From Homoserinimonas sp044769865 (lineage in GTDB: Bacteria > Actinomycetota > Actinomycetes > Actinomycetales > Microbacteriaceae): 64,000 bases of DNA. Shown in pieces: positions 18,761 through 27,382 of the stretch (its first letter is position 1; each line of letters begins with the position of its first letter). The stretch spans positions 1,426,001 to 1,490,000 of the forward strand of contig NZ_JBIZWA010000001.1 of the NCBI RefSeq assembly GCF_044769865.1. The letters run 5' to 3'. The translations under genes and the position numbers were made by a program. Under the pieces are notes generated by a model, which saw only the letters and a list, made by a program, of their open reading frames with translations, ran no database searches and was not told the DNA's origin.

Positions 18761-19516
18761 CTAGCGTTTCGACCCTTCGAGACCGTGCGCCGCCTCCCGC
18801 ACGAGCGGCAGGAAGGCGCGCGCCCACACGCGGTAGCCACGGTCATTCGGGTGGAAGAAGTCGGCCGCCACCTGGTTGAGCGCATAGCGCAGCACGCCCG
18901 CGCGCCGGGTTTCCGCGTGCACGGGCGCGACGATGAGCCCGTGTCGCCTGGCCGTCTCGTGCAGGATCGCGTTCGCCTCGCGCACCCGCTTCTCGGCCGC
19001 GCCCACATAGAAGCTCGGGATGTCGCCCACGATCGTGTGCGGCGGCAGTGCCGAATACAACTCCTCGATCTCGCGCTCGAAGCGCTCCCGGTCGTAGGTG
19101 CCGATGTCGTTTGCGCCGATCCCAACCGTCACGAAGTCGGGCTCGCCCAGCTTGCGCAGCGCGGGCAACTGAAGTTCGAGAGCCTCGCGCAGGCGTGCCC
19201 CCGAGATGCTGAGGTTGACGACGCGGATGCTGCGGCCCGTGACATCCGCGAGTTCCCGCATGATGTCGCCGACGTATCCCCGGTGCGGTTTGCTCGCCCC
19301 GATGCCTTGCGCGGCCGAGTCGCCGAGGGCGACGTAGAGCAGCTCGCCCTCCTGCTTGGCGCGCTCCCGCCACCACTTGGAGTGCACGGGCAGTTTCTGG
19401 GCGAGCGCCTCCATGCCCTTCATGCGGCGCTGCTGCACGAGGGTCGTGCTGAGGGCGCCGGTTGCGGCAACGAGGGCGGTCGCCCCTGCCGCGATGATGA
19501 CGCGCGTGGCTTTCAT
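18761..19516 (-). CDS. SGNH/GDSL-family hydrolase, secreted or membrane-anchored
   Basis: 251 residues with an N-terminal hydrophobic anchor (VIIAAGATALVAATGAL), then the SGNH blocks: block I ALGDSAAQGIG (nucleophile Ser about residue 68), block III GIGANDIG, and block V FFHPNDRGYRVWA with the Asp/His pair. Such enzymes are esterases or lipases of the cell envelope. The start at MKATRVIIAAG is chosen because a longer in-frame extension lacks a signal-like N-terminus and crosses into the divergent promoter of the YaeQ-type gene. Confidence 0.88.
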   Translation of the reverse strand: MKATRVIIAAGATALVAATGALSTTLVQQRRMKGMEALAQKLPVHSKWWRERAKQEGELLYVALGDSAAQGIGASKPHRGYVGDIMRELADVTGRSIRVVNLSISGARLREALELQLPALRKLGEPDFVTVGIGANDIGTYDRERFEREIEELYSALPPHTIVGDIPSFYVGAAEKRVREANAILHETARRHGLIVAPVHAETRRAGVLRYALNQVAADFFHPNDRGYRVWARAFLPLVREAAHGLEGSKR

Positions 19517-19568
19517 GCTCGAATCGTACGAATCCGTGCCTGTGAATGCGGCGCTAAGCTCAACCACC

Positions 19569-20108
19569 ATGGCTCTCGGCGCGCTCATCCACACGTTCAC
19601 CGTGCAGCTGGCAGACATGGATCGTGGCGTCTACGAAGACCTGATGCTCCGCGTGGCGCGGCACCCCTCCGAGACGGATGCCTACATGCTCACGCGCGTG
19701 CTGGCCTACCTGCTCGAATACGAGGAGGGCATTGCGTTCAGTGAGGGCATCTCCTCGACTGACGAGCCGGCCGTGGTCGTGCGTGACCTCACCGGCACCC
19801 TCACCGCATGGATCGAGGTGGGAGCCCCGGATGCTGCGCGCCTCCACCACGGCAGCAAGCTGGCAGCCAGGGTCGCCATCTACACGCACCGCGACCCCGC
19901 GAAGCTGCTCGCCGCGTGGGAGGGCAAGACCATCCACCGGGCCGAAGACATCACGCTTCGGAGCTTCGACGCCGGCTTCATCGACGCGGCCGTCGCGGCG
20001 ATCGAACGGCGGAACGAACTCACGGTGACCGTGACGGAGGGGCAGCTCTACCTCGACGTCAACGGCACGAATCTGAGTTCGAGCATCCTGCAGCACCCGC
20101 TGCGCTGA
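19569..20108 (+). CDS. YaeQ family protein
   Basis: 179 residues matching the YaeQ family in length and layout: N-terminal ALIHTFTVQLADMDRGVYEDLMLRVARHPSETDAYMLTRVLAYLLEYEEGI (family hallmark HPSET...R.LAYCL), a central WIEVGAPDAARLHHGSK block and YTHRD. The fold resembles a PD-(D/E)XK nuclease, but no activity is established. Divergent from the SGNH hydrolase; the ATG is 52 bp from the opposing start. Confidence 0.88.
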   Translation: MALGALIHTFTVQLADMDRGVYEDLMLRVARHPSETDAYMLTRVLAYLLEYEEGIAFSEGISSTDEPAVVVRDLTGTLTAWIEVGAPDAARLHHGSKLAARVAIYTHRDPAKLLAAWEGKTIHRAEDITLRSFDAGFIDAAVAAIERRNELTVTVTEGQLYLDVNGTNLSSSILQHPLR

Positions 20109-20155
20109 GGCGCCCGCGTTCGGGTCGACCCTCCGGGTGTATTACACTTGTCCGC

Positions 20156-20243
20156 GGTGACGTGTCCGAGCGGCCGAAGGTGCAACTCTCGAAAAGTTGT
20201 GTAGTGAAAGCTACCGTGGGTTCAAATCCCACCGTCACCGCCA
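20156..20243 (+). tRNA. tRNA-Ser (anticodon CGA)
   Basis: 88 nt including an encoded CCA end. Acceptor stem GGTGACG pairs with CGTCACC; anticodon stem CAACT/AGTTG encloses the loop CTCGAAA, giving anticodon CGA (reads UCG); the class II long variable arm GTAG-TGAAAG-CTAC is present; the T arm is GTGGG-TTCAAAT-CCCAC. Immediately left of the catabolic region. Confidence 0.97.
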
Positions 20244-20247
20244 AATG

Positions 20248-20295
20248 TCCTGAGCCGCGACATCGTTGACAAACGAGTCGCGGCTCAGGAATTTT
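20248..20295 (+). terminator. Rho-independent terminator of tRNA-Ser
   Basis: Perfect 14-bp stem TCCTGAGCCGCGAC / GTCGCGGCTCAGGA with a 15-base loop, followed by ATTTTTG. It begins 4 bp after the tRNA end and also separates it from the convergent cupin gene. Confidence 0.9.
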
Positions 20296-20306
20296 TGTCG
20301 CCGCGG

Positions 20307-20834
20307 CTACGGCGCGGCAACTCCGATGGAGACCGCAGCGAGCACCGCTGGCTCCTTGGTCGGGTTCATCCACGCGTGCTTCGTCGCGTTCTGGATGATC
20401 ACGTCTCCGGCCTGCACGAGGGTCGGCTCACCGGTCTCCAGCGAGAGCAGGAGCTGCCCGCTCAGCACGATCTGGTAGTCGACGGTCTGTGTCGTGTGGA
20501 AGCCGGGCATGTCCGGGTCGAACGTGTCGGCGAGGCCAGGCAGCGCGATGGCCTCCTCCTCAGCGGCCGCGACCGGGTCGATGGTCTCGAAGACTGCGCT
20601 CGGAGGGAACTGCACGATCGTGAGACCGGAGCCGCCCGGTCCTGGCATGAGCGACGTCAGAGTGGGAGTGATGTCCTCCGGAGTGGGCGCGGGGGAGTCG
20701 GGCAACGCCCACACGACGGTGTTGCTGAACCCCGGAATCGCTGCGAAGTCGTGCGTGCGCGGGGCGGGCTGGTCGGAGATGACCGCACTGCGACCCTCCG
20801 CATCGAGGCCTGTAACGACACGTCGGATGTGCAT
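20307..20834 (-). CDS. Cupin-domain protein
   Basis: 175 residues with a C-terminal cupin (about 105-165: FHTTQTVDYQIVLSGQLLLSLETGE, then LVQAGDVIIQNATKHAWMNPTKEPA) whose conserved His and Gly-rich turns fit a small-molecule binding cupin. The N-terminal part (RRVVTGLDAEGRSAVISDQPAP) is typical of cupins found beside aromatic catabolic genes. Divergent from the zinc-type dehydrogenase gene, sharing the operator at 20889-20901. Function unknown; could be a dioxygenase-like or isomerase-like accessory enzyme. Confidence 0.8.
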   Translation of the reverse strand: MHIRRVVTGLDAEGRSAVISDQPAPRTHDFAAIPGFSNTVVWALPDSPAPTPEDITPTLTSLMPGPGGSGLTIVQFPPSAVFETIDPVAAAEEEAIALPGLADTFDPDMPGFHTTQTVDYQIVLSGQLLLSLETGEPTLVQAGDVIIQNATKHAWMNPTKEPAVLAAVSIGVAAP

Positions 20835-20888
20835 GAATGGCTCCTCTCGGTTGCCGCCCTCCCTTGGACGACTCAGGTCAGCTTAACG

Positions 20889-20901
20889 AATGTCAGACGT
20901 T
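20889..20901. promoter_or_regulatory. GntR/FCD operator candidate (cupin / dehydrogenase promoter)
   Basis: AATGTCAGACGTT, a 13-bp near-palindrome centred at 20895, lies in the divergent gap between the cupin and the dehydrogenase genes. It matches the motif repeated through the catabolic region. Confidence 0.6.
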
Positions 20902-20938
20902 TATCAACTAATGTGGGCGGGACGACGAGGAGGTGGCC

Positions 20939-22114
20939 ATGGCGACGATGCAGGCCGTGCAGATCCGGGGTGACTGGTCGCCCCGCCCGGACGCGATACT
21001 CACCCAGGCGGAGGTCGACGAACACTGGGCGTACGATGCGACCCGAGTCTGGCGGCATCCGGTCTGGGAGCTCGTAGACCGGCCCGTTCCACAGGTTCGC
21101 GACCCCCACGACGTGCTCGTGCGAAGCCGGGCCGTGGGCGTCTGCGGGTCGGATGCGCACCTGTACGAGACCGACACCGACGGCTACGTGCTGCTGCCAT
21201 ACCGGGTACGGCTCCCGGTCATCCCCGGCCACGAACTCGCAGGCGAGGTCGTGGAGGTTGGCTCGGCTGTACGCGGCCTCGCGCCCGGCGACGCCGTGGC
21301 GGTGACCACCTTGCAGTACTGCAGCGCGTGCGAGGCCTGCCAGGCTGGCCTGCCCGCCCACTGCACGGAGGCGGCGGACCGCGGCTTCAACATCGACGGC
21401 GGCATGGCCGAATACGTGGTCTCGCGCGACGTGAACCTGCGGCCGCTGAATGCGCTGCGCGAACGCTTCGACGAGCGCGAGGTCTTCGAGATCGGAGCGC
21501 TCTCGGAGCCCGCGAGCGTCGCATACCTGGGGATGTTCGATCGCGCAGGCGGCATCACGCCCGGTGGCGTGGCGGTCGTGCATGGCTGCGGGCCAATCGG
21601 CCTTGCGGCGGTGGCGCTCGCCCGCGCGGCTGGTGCCGCGCAGGTCATCGCCTTTGCGACAAACCCGGCCCGCTGCGAGCTTGCGAAGGCCATGGGTGCG
21701 GACGAGGCCTACGACGTGCGCGCGCTCGCCAACGACGGCATCGGCGCTGGTGAGGTCGTGCTCGACCGCACGAAGGGGCGCGGGGCGGACATGTCCATCG
21801 AGGCGGCGGGCAATGCGCGCACGGTGCTGCCGGAGATCGAGCGTTCGCTTGCTGTCGGCGGCAAGGTGGTGCTGCTCGGCTCGCAGTCGGGCACCGCGCC
21901 GATGCAGACCATGGCCTACATGGTCAAGGGCGCGAGCGTCTTCGGGTCGATCGGCAACATCGGCGGCACCGACCCCGTGATCGCCCTGCACGCGAGTGGT
22001 CGCATCGACCTGCGACCCATGGTGACCGACCGGTTCCCACTTACGGAGGCCGTTGCGGCGGTGCGCCGCGCCACGGAGAAGAGCGCCGCGAAGGTGCTGA
22101 TCCTTCCGCACTGA
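20939..22114 (+). CDS. Zinc-dependent alcohol dehydrogenase, scyllo-inosose 3-dehydrogenase-like
   Basis: 391-residue medium-chain dehydrogenase. Catalytic zinc ligands Cys69 (GVCGSDAH) and His98-Glu99 (PGHE) are intact, as are the four structural-zinc cysteines (128, 131, 134, 142) and the Rossmann motif HGCGPIGLAA. The long N-terminus (about 40 extra residues before the GroES-like fold) is typical of the scyllo-inosose 3-dehydrogenase branch. The ATG at 20939 is chosen by the SD GAGGAGG 5 bp upstream. Its paralogue at 46338 has lost the catalytic cysteine. Confidence 0.85.
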   Translation: MATMQAVQIRGDWSPRPDAILTQAEVDEHWAYDATRVWRHPVWELVDRPVPQVRDPHDVLVRSRAVGVCGSDAHLYETDTDGYVLLPYRVRLPVIPGHELAGEVVEVGSAVRGLAPGDAVAVTTLQYCSACEACQAGLPAHCTEAADRGFNIDGGMAEYVVSRDVNLRPLNALRERFDEREVFEIGALSEPASVAYLGMFDRAGGITPGGVAVVHGCGPIGLAAVALARAAGAAQVIAFATNPARCELAKAMGADEAYDVRALANDGIGAGEVVLDRTKGRGADMSIEAAGNARTVLPEIERSLAVGGKVVLLGSQSGTAPMQTMAYMVKGASVFGSIGNIGGTDPVIALHASGRIDLRPMVTDRFPLTEAVAAVRRATEKSAAKVLILPH

Positions 22115-22126
22115 CCGCACACAGTG

Positions 22127-22163
22127 AAAGGGCGCCCGGGAGAAATTTGCCCGGGCGCCCTTT
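22127..22163. terminator. Bidirectional terminator between convergent genes
   Basis: Stem AAAGGGCGCCCGGG / CCCGGGCGCCCTTT with a 9-base loop and a T-run on the plus strand (A-run on the other), 13 bp after the dehydrogenase stop and 17 bp before the flavoprotein stop. Confidence 0.9.
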
Positions 22164-22179
22164 TCGTCGCGGTGTCGGA

Positions 22180-23691
22180 CTAGCCGCGCATGGCCTTCGG
22201 CCAGATGCCCTGCTTGCCCGGCTGCAGGATGCCCTTCGGGTCGACCGCGTCCTTGATCGTCTCGACGAAGCGCAAGTAGGCGTGATCGTTGAAGTCGAAC
22301 GTCTGCGCGACGGCATCCATCTTGAAGATGTGCGACCGGTAGAGGCCGTAGCCCTCGGCGGAGACGCGCGTGAGCATCGAGTCGTAGTTCGCATAGATCT
22401 GGCGCGTCTTCTCCTCGTCCTTCGGGTCGAAGAACATCACCGAGACGACGATGATCGAGTTGGGCAGCAGCATGCAGCCGGCAGCGTATGGCTCGCCGAA
22501 CTCCTCGTAGAGCCCGCGCACCAAGCGGATCACCTTGAGCACCTCGGTGCCGATGAGCGGCGCGACCGGCGAGAAGTCGAGGTGGCCGGTGTCAGGGCCG
22601 AACGGCACCTTGTACAGGTCGAGCAGCTCCATGCCGGGAATGCCGGCCTGGACCTTGTCGTCGTGGATTCCCTCCTGCGGTCCCTCGCGATCGGTGCCGT
22701 CATAGACGGTGCGCCCGACCGTGACACCGGGGATGGAACCGATCACGCGCTCGACGATCTTCCACTTCGCCTCCACGATGTCTTCGTATCCGTAGAGCGC
22801 GAAGCGCAGCGCCCACGCCTCACTGGCGGCATCGAGGTCGGGCTGCCCCTCCTTGTTCGCAGCGACGCCGCGGCCGAGGAAGGGGTAGTTGTTGATCGTC
22901 TCGTCGAGCATGAGATCGCGCATCGCGTCGATCACGGGGACGACGATCTCATCGCCGTCGAAGTGGATCCAGCACGACGCATACTTCTCTGGGCGCTTCA
23001 TGAGCTTCCAGCCGATCTGGGTCACGATGCCCATGTTCGACTGGAAGAAGAGCCCGTCAACCATAGGGCCGAAGCCAAACGGGTACGTGTGAAATGCGCG
23101 ATTGTCGGTCATCGCGCCCATGCCGGTGCGCATGAGTTCGCCATTGGGAAGCACGACCTCCATGCCCACCACGTTCTCCGCGTGGGAGCCGATGCTGGTG
23201 TGTCCACGCCCATACTCAAGGCTGTTGCCGATGACCGAACCCCAGCCAAGGTCAGGAATGGATGACCACCACCCGCCGCCCGCTTCCTCGAGTGCGTCCA
23301 CCAGGTCGAACCAGCGGACACCGGGCTCGACTACGGCATAGCCGAGCTCGGTGTTGATCTCAAGCACGCGGTTCAGCTTCGAGAGGTTGAGCAGGATGGA
23401 GCCGGGCACCCGCGGTGAGGAGCCGCCGTAGCCGTAGTTGCGTCCCTGGCTCACAGTCCACAGGGGAGCCCCATGGGTGTTCGCGATGCGGACTACAGTC
23501 TGGATCTGCTCGACCGTGCTGGGGAACACGGCCGCAGCGACGTCATTCGTGCTGTCGCCGAGCACCCAGAACGGGTCACGGTACTCGTCAAGATCGGCGC
23601 GTTCGGTGAACACTGCGTCGGCGCCGAGGGCTTCTCGGATCTCCGCGAGTGCACTCTGCACCGCTGCTGAGTCTGCGGGTGTGATCGTCAT
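22180..23691 (-). CDS. FAD-binding oxidoreductase, vanillyl-alcohol oxidase family (copy 1)
   Basis: 503-residue VAO/PCMH flavoprotein of the 4-phenol oxidizing group. Visible: the FAD pyrophosphate region GRNYGYGGSSPR (84-94), the GSVIGNSLEYG segment (152-161) that in vanillyl alcohol oxidase carries the catalytic acid, here Glu159 rather than Asp, the GHLDFSPVAP segment expected to hold the flavin-linked histidine, the LYRSHIFKMD motif and the C-terminal DPKGILQPGKQGIW. These enzymes oxidise para-substituted phenols at the benzylic carbon. The start follows SD AGAGGAG. Divergent from the hydroxylase at 23858; paralogue at 29168. Confidence 0.88.
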   Translation of the reverse strand: MTITPADSAAVQSALAEIREALGADAVFTERADLDEYRDPFWVLGDSTNDVAAAVFPSTVEQIQTVVRIANTHGAPLWTVSQGRNYGYGGSSPRVPGSILLNLSKLNRVLEINTELGYAVVEPGVRWFDLVDALEEAGGGWWSSIPDLGWGSVIGNSLEYGRGHTSIGSHAENVVGMEVVLPNGELMRTGMGAMTDNRAFHTYPFGFGPMVDGLFFQSNMGIVTQIGWKLMKRPEKYASCWIHFDGDEIVVPVIDAMRDLMLDETINNYPFLGRGVAANKEGQPDLDAASEAWALRFALYGYEDIVEAKWKIVERVIGSIPGVTVGRTVYDGTDREGPQEGIHDDKVQAGIPGMELLDLYKVPFGPDTGHLDFSPVAPLIGTEVLKVIRLVRGLYEEFGEPYAAGCMLLPNSIIVVSVMFFDPKDEEKTRQIYANYDSMLTRVSAEGYGLYRSHIFKMDAVAQTFDFNDHAYLRFVETIKDAVDPKGILQPGKQGIWPKAMRG

Positions 23692-23734
23692 GCAACTGCT
23701 CCTCTTCGTTGAGTCGTGAGCAATGTCTATCAAA

Positions 23735-23747
23735 TCGTCCGACATTT
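23735..23747. promoter_or_regulatory. GntR/FCD operator candidate (VAO copy 1 / hydroxylase promoter)
   Basis: ATCGTCCGACATT, centred at 23741, lies between the divergent VAO copy 1 and flavoprotein hydroxylase genes. Same 13-bp class as the other sites of the catabolic region. Confidence 0.6.
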
Positions 23748-23857
23748 GGCTACTCTGACTGATTGATGTAGGAATATCCCGTGCCACTCACGACGTTCGC
23801 GTGAACGCGATCGCACAGGGCACGAAGAAATGCGCTTCAAGGGAGAAGGGTCGATCA

Positions 23858-25510
23858 ATGGGCAAACAGACGGCTGCGGATGTGCCGGTCATCATCGCGG
23901 GAGGCGGTCCCGTCGGGATGTCGCTGGCGATCGATCTGGCCCAACGGGGAGTGGCCAGCATCGTCATCGAGCGCCGGGAGCGAGGCAAGCCGTTCCAGCT
24001 GCGCACCAACATGACCAATGTCCGCTCCATGGAGCACTTCCGCCGCTGGGGTATCGCGGATGCGCTGCGCAAGAACGACCCGGTGCCCGAGGACATCCGT
24101 CGCGACGTCTCGTTCGTGACGCGCCTCAACGGCGACCTCATCCTGAATCTGCCGAACTCGTACGAGTGGACTGAGCCGCTGCCGTTCGCCGGCGAGCGGG
24201 CGGAATGGGCGCCGAACGAGGGCATCGAAAAGACCATGTGGGAGCGCGTTGCGCAGCTGCCGCTCATTGACTACCGCAACGTCACCGAGGTGGACACGTT
24301 CCGGCAGGACGACGAGGGCGTGACGGTCGAACTGACCGGGCCGGACGGCCCGTACACGCTGCGCAGTGACTACCTCGTGATCGCTGACGGTAGTCGCGGC
24401 AAGCTGCGGCGCGAGGTGCTCAACGTGCGCCTCGAGGGCAACCCGAACCTCGCACCGAGCACGTCGTGGCATTTCCGTTCCACCCAGCTGAAGGAGATCT
24501 GGGAGAACGGTGCAGGACCCGTCGTGTCGATGGTCTACTTCTACAACGAGGATCGTGGCAGCGACCTGCTGACCGCCCAGGGCCCCGACACATGGCAGTA
24601 CTTCGCCGGACCGGTGCCAGACGGCGTCGACGGCGACAACTGGGACCAGGTCAAGGAGTTGCTCTTCAAGGCGGTCGGCCAGGAGATCGACGCAGAGCCG
24701 CTCTCCGGAGGTGCCTTCGCGCAGCGCTCGCTGCTCGCACCCCGTTTCGACTTCGGTCGCGTCACCCTCGCAGGCGATGCCGCGCACCTCGTGTCGCCGC
24801 AGGGCGGCTTCGGCATGAACAGCGGCATCGGCGACTCCGCCGACCTCGGCTGGAAGCTCGCGGCGCTCGTCGACGGCTGGGGAGGGCCTGACCTGCTGCC
24901 GAGCTACTCGATCGATCGCCGCGAGGCCGTGCGATTCATCCAGCTCGGGTCAGAGGCCAACCACGCGATCGGCGCCCGCGAACTCGTGCGTGATGGTGTC
25001 GAGGAGTCCGGCGAAACGGGAGACGCGGTCCGCGAGGCCGTCAAGCAGGACATCCTCGACAAGAAGCTCGTGCAGTTCAAGCGCATGGGCGGGCAGCTCG
25101 GCTACCGTTACTCGCTCTCGCCGATCGTGGTTCGCGACGGCTCGGTCGAACCCGCGCCGACCTTTGCAGACTTCACGGAGAGCGCCGCGCCGGGCAATCG
25201 CGCGCCGCACCGTTGGCTCGCTGACGGCAGCTCGCTGTATGACCACTTCGGCATGGGGTTCACGCTGCTCGACTTCGCTGGCGCCGACGCCGCCGCGCTC
25301 TCCGCGCGGGCCGAGGAGCGGGGCATCCCGTTCACCGTGTGGGCACCGGGTGACGACGACCGCGCGGTGCTCGCGCCGCTGTACGAGCGCGGCGCCGCGC
25401 TTGTGCGATCGGACCACCACGTGGTGTGGCGAGGAGACGAACTGCCTGCCGATGTCGACCGCCTGCTCGACATCATCACGGGTCACGCCTCGACGGGTAC
25501 GCCCAGGTAG
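23858..25510 (+). CDS. Group A FAD-dependent aromatic hydroxylase (PheA/TfdB type)
   Basis: 550 residues. FAD motif VIIAGGGPVGMSLAIDLAQRGV at the N-terminus, the DG motif VIADGSRGKLRREV near residue 175, and the GD motif LAGDAAHLVSPQGGFGMNSGIGD near residue 300. A C-terminal thioredoxin-like domain (about 445-545) is typical of phenol hydroxylases that are NAD(P)H-dependent single-component monooxygenases. The ATG at 23858 follows SD AGAAGGG; a longer in-frame extension to 23801 has no SD. Heads the operon with the intradiol dioxygenase and the tandem SnoaL protein, so it may make hydroxyquinol from a dihydroxybenzene. Confidence 0.9.
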   Translation: MGKQTAADVPVIIAGGGPVGMSLAIDLAQRGVASIVIERRERGKPFQLRTNMTNVRSMEHFRRWGIADALRKNDPVPEDIRRDVSFVTRLNGDLILNLPNSYEWTEPLPFAGERAEWAPNEGIEKTMWERVAQLPLIDYRNVTEVDTFRQDDEGVTVELTGPDGPYTLRSDYLVIADGSRGKLRREVLNVRLEGNPNLAPSTSWHFRSTQLKEIWENGAGPVVSMVYFYNEDRGSDLLTAQGPDTWQYFAGPVPDGVDGDNWDQVKELLFKAVGQEIDAEPLSGGAFAQRSLLAPRFDFGRVTLAGDAAHLVSPQGGFGMNSGIGDSADLGWKLAALVDGWGGPDLLPSYSIDRREAVRFIQLGSEANHAIGARELVRDGVEESGETGDAVREAVKQDILDKKLVQFKRMGGQLGYRYSLSPIVVRDGSVEPAPTFADFTESAAPGNRAPHRWLADGSSLYDHFGMGFTLLDFAGADAAALSARAEERGIPFTVWAPGDDDRAVLAPLYERGAALVRSDHHVVWRGDELPADVDRLLDIITGHASTGTPR

Positions 25511-25606
25511 CACCGAGCGCGCATGCGTGCGCGACAGCACAGCGATGCGGGAGACCGCACCGAAACCGACCGTGCGGATGCGTGCGGCCCGAGAAGGAGA
25601 GACGAC

Positions 25607-26494
25607 ATGACCACCAGCATCACGGCCGAGCAGAGCCAGCGCGAGCAAGCGTTGGTCGACCTCGTTGTTCGTTCGTTCGACACGTGCGAGGACGAGCGGC
25701 TCAAGTTCCTCATGCAGAGCCTCGTGAAGCACCTCCATGCCTACCTCCGCGAGGTCAGGCTCACGGAAAGTGAATGGGAGCGCGCAATCGAGTTCCTCAC
25801 CCAGGCGGGTCACATCACCGACGACCGGCGCCAGGAGTTCATCCTGCTCTCGGATGTGCTCGGCCTGTCGATGCAGACGATCGCGATCAACAATGAGGCC
25901 TTCGCGAATGCGACGGAGGCGACCGTGTTCGGTCCGTTCTTCGTGGAGGGCAGCCCCGAGGTGCCGATCGGCGGCGACATCGCCTTCGGTGCGACCGGCC
26001 AGGCTTGCTGGGTGGAGGGCACGGTGACCGACACCAACGGCACCCCCGTCCCGGGCGCCCGGATCGAGGTGTGGGAGGCCGACGAGGACGGTTTCTATGA
26101 CGTGCAGTACGACGATGACCGCACCTCAGCGCGCGCGCACCTGTTCGCTGACGCGGACGGTCGATACTCGTTCTGGGCGATTACGCCAACGCCCTACCCC
26201 ATTCCTCACGACGGCCCTGTGGGGCAGATGCTCGAGGCGGTTGGGCGCTCGCCGTGGCGTGCCTCGCACCTGCACTTCATGGTCACGGCGCCGGAGATGC
26301 GTCGGCTCGTGACGCATATCTTCGTGAGCGGCGACGAGATCGGCTGGAAGGACAGTGTCTTCGGGGTGAAGGAGTCACTCATCAAGGACTTCGAGCTTCA
26401 GTCCGCTGGAACGCCCACGCCTGACGGTCGTGCGCTGGAGGGCGACTGGACGCGCGTGCAGTTCGACATCGTGCTCGCGCCCGAAGGTGCGTGA
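25607..26494 (+). CDS. Hydroxyquinol 1,2-dioxygenase (intradiol)
   Basis: 295 residues. N-terminal dimerisation domain (about 10-100) and the intradiol core. The four predicted Fe(III) ligands are Tyr164, Tyr197 (TPYPIP), His221 and His223 (SHLHF), the same numbering reported for the Nocardioides simplex hydroxyquinol enzyme. Expected reaction: 1,2,4-trihydroxybenzene to maleylacetate by ortho-cleavage. SD GAAGGAGAG precedes the ATG. Located 96 bp after the hydroxylase. Product use is supported by the maleylacetate reductase at 59721. Confidence 0.93.
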   Translation: MTTSITAEQSQREQALVDLVVRSFDTCEDERLKFLMQSLVKHLHAYLREVRLTESEWERAIEFLTQAGHITDDRRQEFILLSDVLGLSMQTIAINNEAFANATEATVFGPFFVEGSPEVPIGGDIAFGATGQACWVEGTVTDTNGTPVPGARIEVWEADEDGFYDVQYDDDRTSARAHLFADADGRYSFWAITPTPYPIPHDGPVGQMLEAVGRSPWRASHLHFMVTAPEMRRLVTHIFVSGDEIGWKDSVFGVKESLIKDFELQSAGTPTPDGRALEGDWTRVQFDIVLAPEGA

Positions 26495-27314
26495 CGCCGA
26501 GAGCCGGCGCGAGCTGGTCCTGCGCGTCTTCGGCGACCTGACGTCTGGGCGCATCCTGGCCGGGAGCGGCGACGCTCTCGACGCGCTCATCGCTCCGGAG
26601 GCCCGCCATCATGGCTCCCCTCCATCGTTGGTGGATGGGCCAGCTGGCGCGCGTCAGCGCTACCGTGAGCTGCACGCGCGGATGCCCGGAGTCGTGGCGA
26701 CAGTGAAGCGAACCGTCGCTGATGGTGACCTCGTGGGCGTGCACTGGCACGCAGCGACGGACCCGAGTGACGAGTTCAGCGGCGAGTCCTGGTGTGAGTT
26801 CTTCCGCTTCGTCGGCGATCAGGTCGCTGAGCACTGGCAACTCCACGTCGATGTTCCCCCGAGCACCGTCAGCGGCAGGTCGGTGTTCAGTGATGCCTAC
26901 CGCCCGCCTGCTGGCATGCAGTTTGGGGGACCTGCGAGGACCGCGACCAATCGGGAGGCTGCATCGGCGGCCTTTGCCCGATTTCTCGACTTCGATCCCA
27001 CGGTTGTGGCTGACCATTGGGATGACGTCTACCTCCAGCACAATGAGAGCATCCCCGATGGCCCTGAGGCGCTCCGCCGTTCGCTCGAGGAGATCGGCAG
27101 TCTCCCGGAGCACTTCCGGCCGAGTTTTACCGTCATTGCCACCGCAGCGGAGGGAGACCTGGTGTGGTTTCTCGAGCGCGTGCGCGTCGGCGGCGAGTCC
27201 GGCTTCGGTGCCGACATCTTCCGGCTGGTTGACGGCCGGATCGTGGAGCACTGGGATGTTCCCGCGCTACGCCCCAGGGGCGGGGGAGCGGGGAGTGCCG
27301 GTCCAGGCACGTAG
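26487..27314 (+). CDS. Tandem SnoaL/NTF2-like protein
   Basis: 275 residues made of two cone-shaped SnoaL-like domains: first about 5-125 (RELHARMPGVVATVKRTVADGDLVGVHWHA), second about 155-265 (DHWDDVYLQHNESIPDGPEALRRSLE, then DLVWFLERVRVGG...DIFRLVDGRIVEHWDVP). Single SnoaL domains are cyclases, isomerases or binding proteins; tandem fusions are uncommon. The GTG start at 26487 overlaps the dioxygenase stop by 8 bp, indicating translational coupling. It may act on the ring-cleavage product or an unstable quinone; that is inference. Confidence 0.75.
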   Translation: MRDAESRRELVLRVFGDLTSGRILAGSGDALDALIAPEARHHGSPPSLVDGPAGARQRYRELHARMPGVVATVKRTVADGDLVGVHWHAATDPSDEFSGESWCEFFRFVGDQVAEHWQLHVDVPPSTVSGRSVFSDAYRPPAGMQFGGPARTATNREAASAAFARFLDFDPTVVADHWDDVYLQHNESIPDGPEALRRSLEEIGSLPEHFRPSFTVIATAAEGDLVWFLERVRVGGESGFGADIFRLVDGRIVEHWDVPALRPRGGGAGSAGPGT

Positions 27315-27323
27315 TCCGACAAT
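27311..27323. promoter_or_regulatory. GntR/FCD operator candidate (perfect TNGTNNNACNA core)
   Basis: GTAGTCCGACAAT, centred at 27317, contains the FadR/FCD consensus TNGTNNNACNA without mismatch. It overlaps the stop of the SnoaL gene and lies 135 bp upstream of the first substrate-binding protein. Confidence 0.6.
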
Positions 27324-27382
27324 TACGCAATGAACCGTCGTCCTACCGTTGACAGTGGCCGACGCGATCGATAGTCTCGCCA

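Noticed and set aside
25607..26494. Catechol 1,2-dioxygenase for the intradiol enzyme
   Set aside because: Ligand numbering matches the hydroxyquinol enzyme, and a maleylacetate reductase, not muconate cycloisomerase, is in the cluster.
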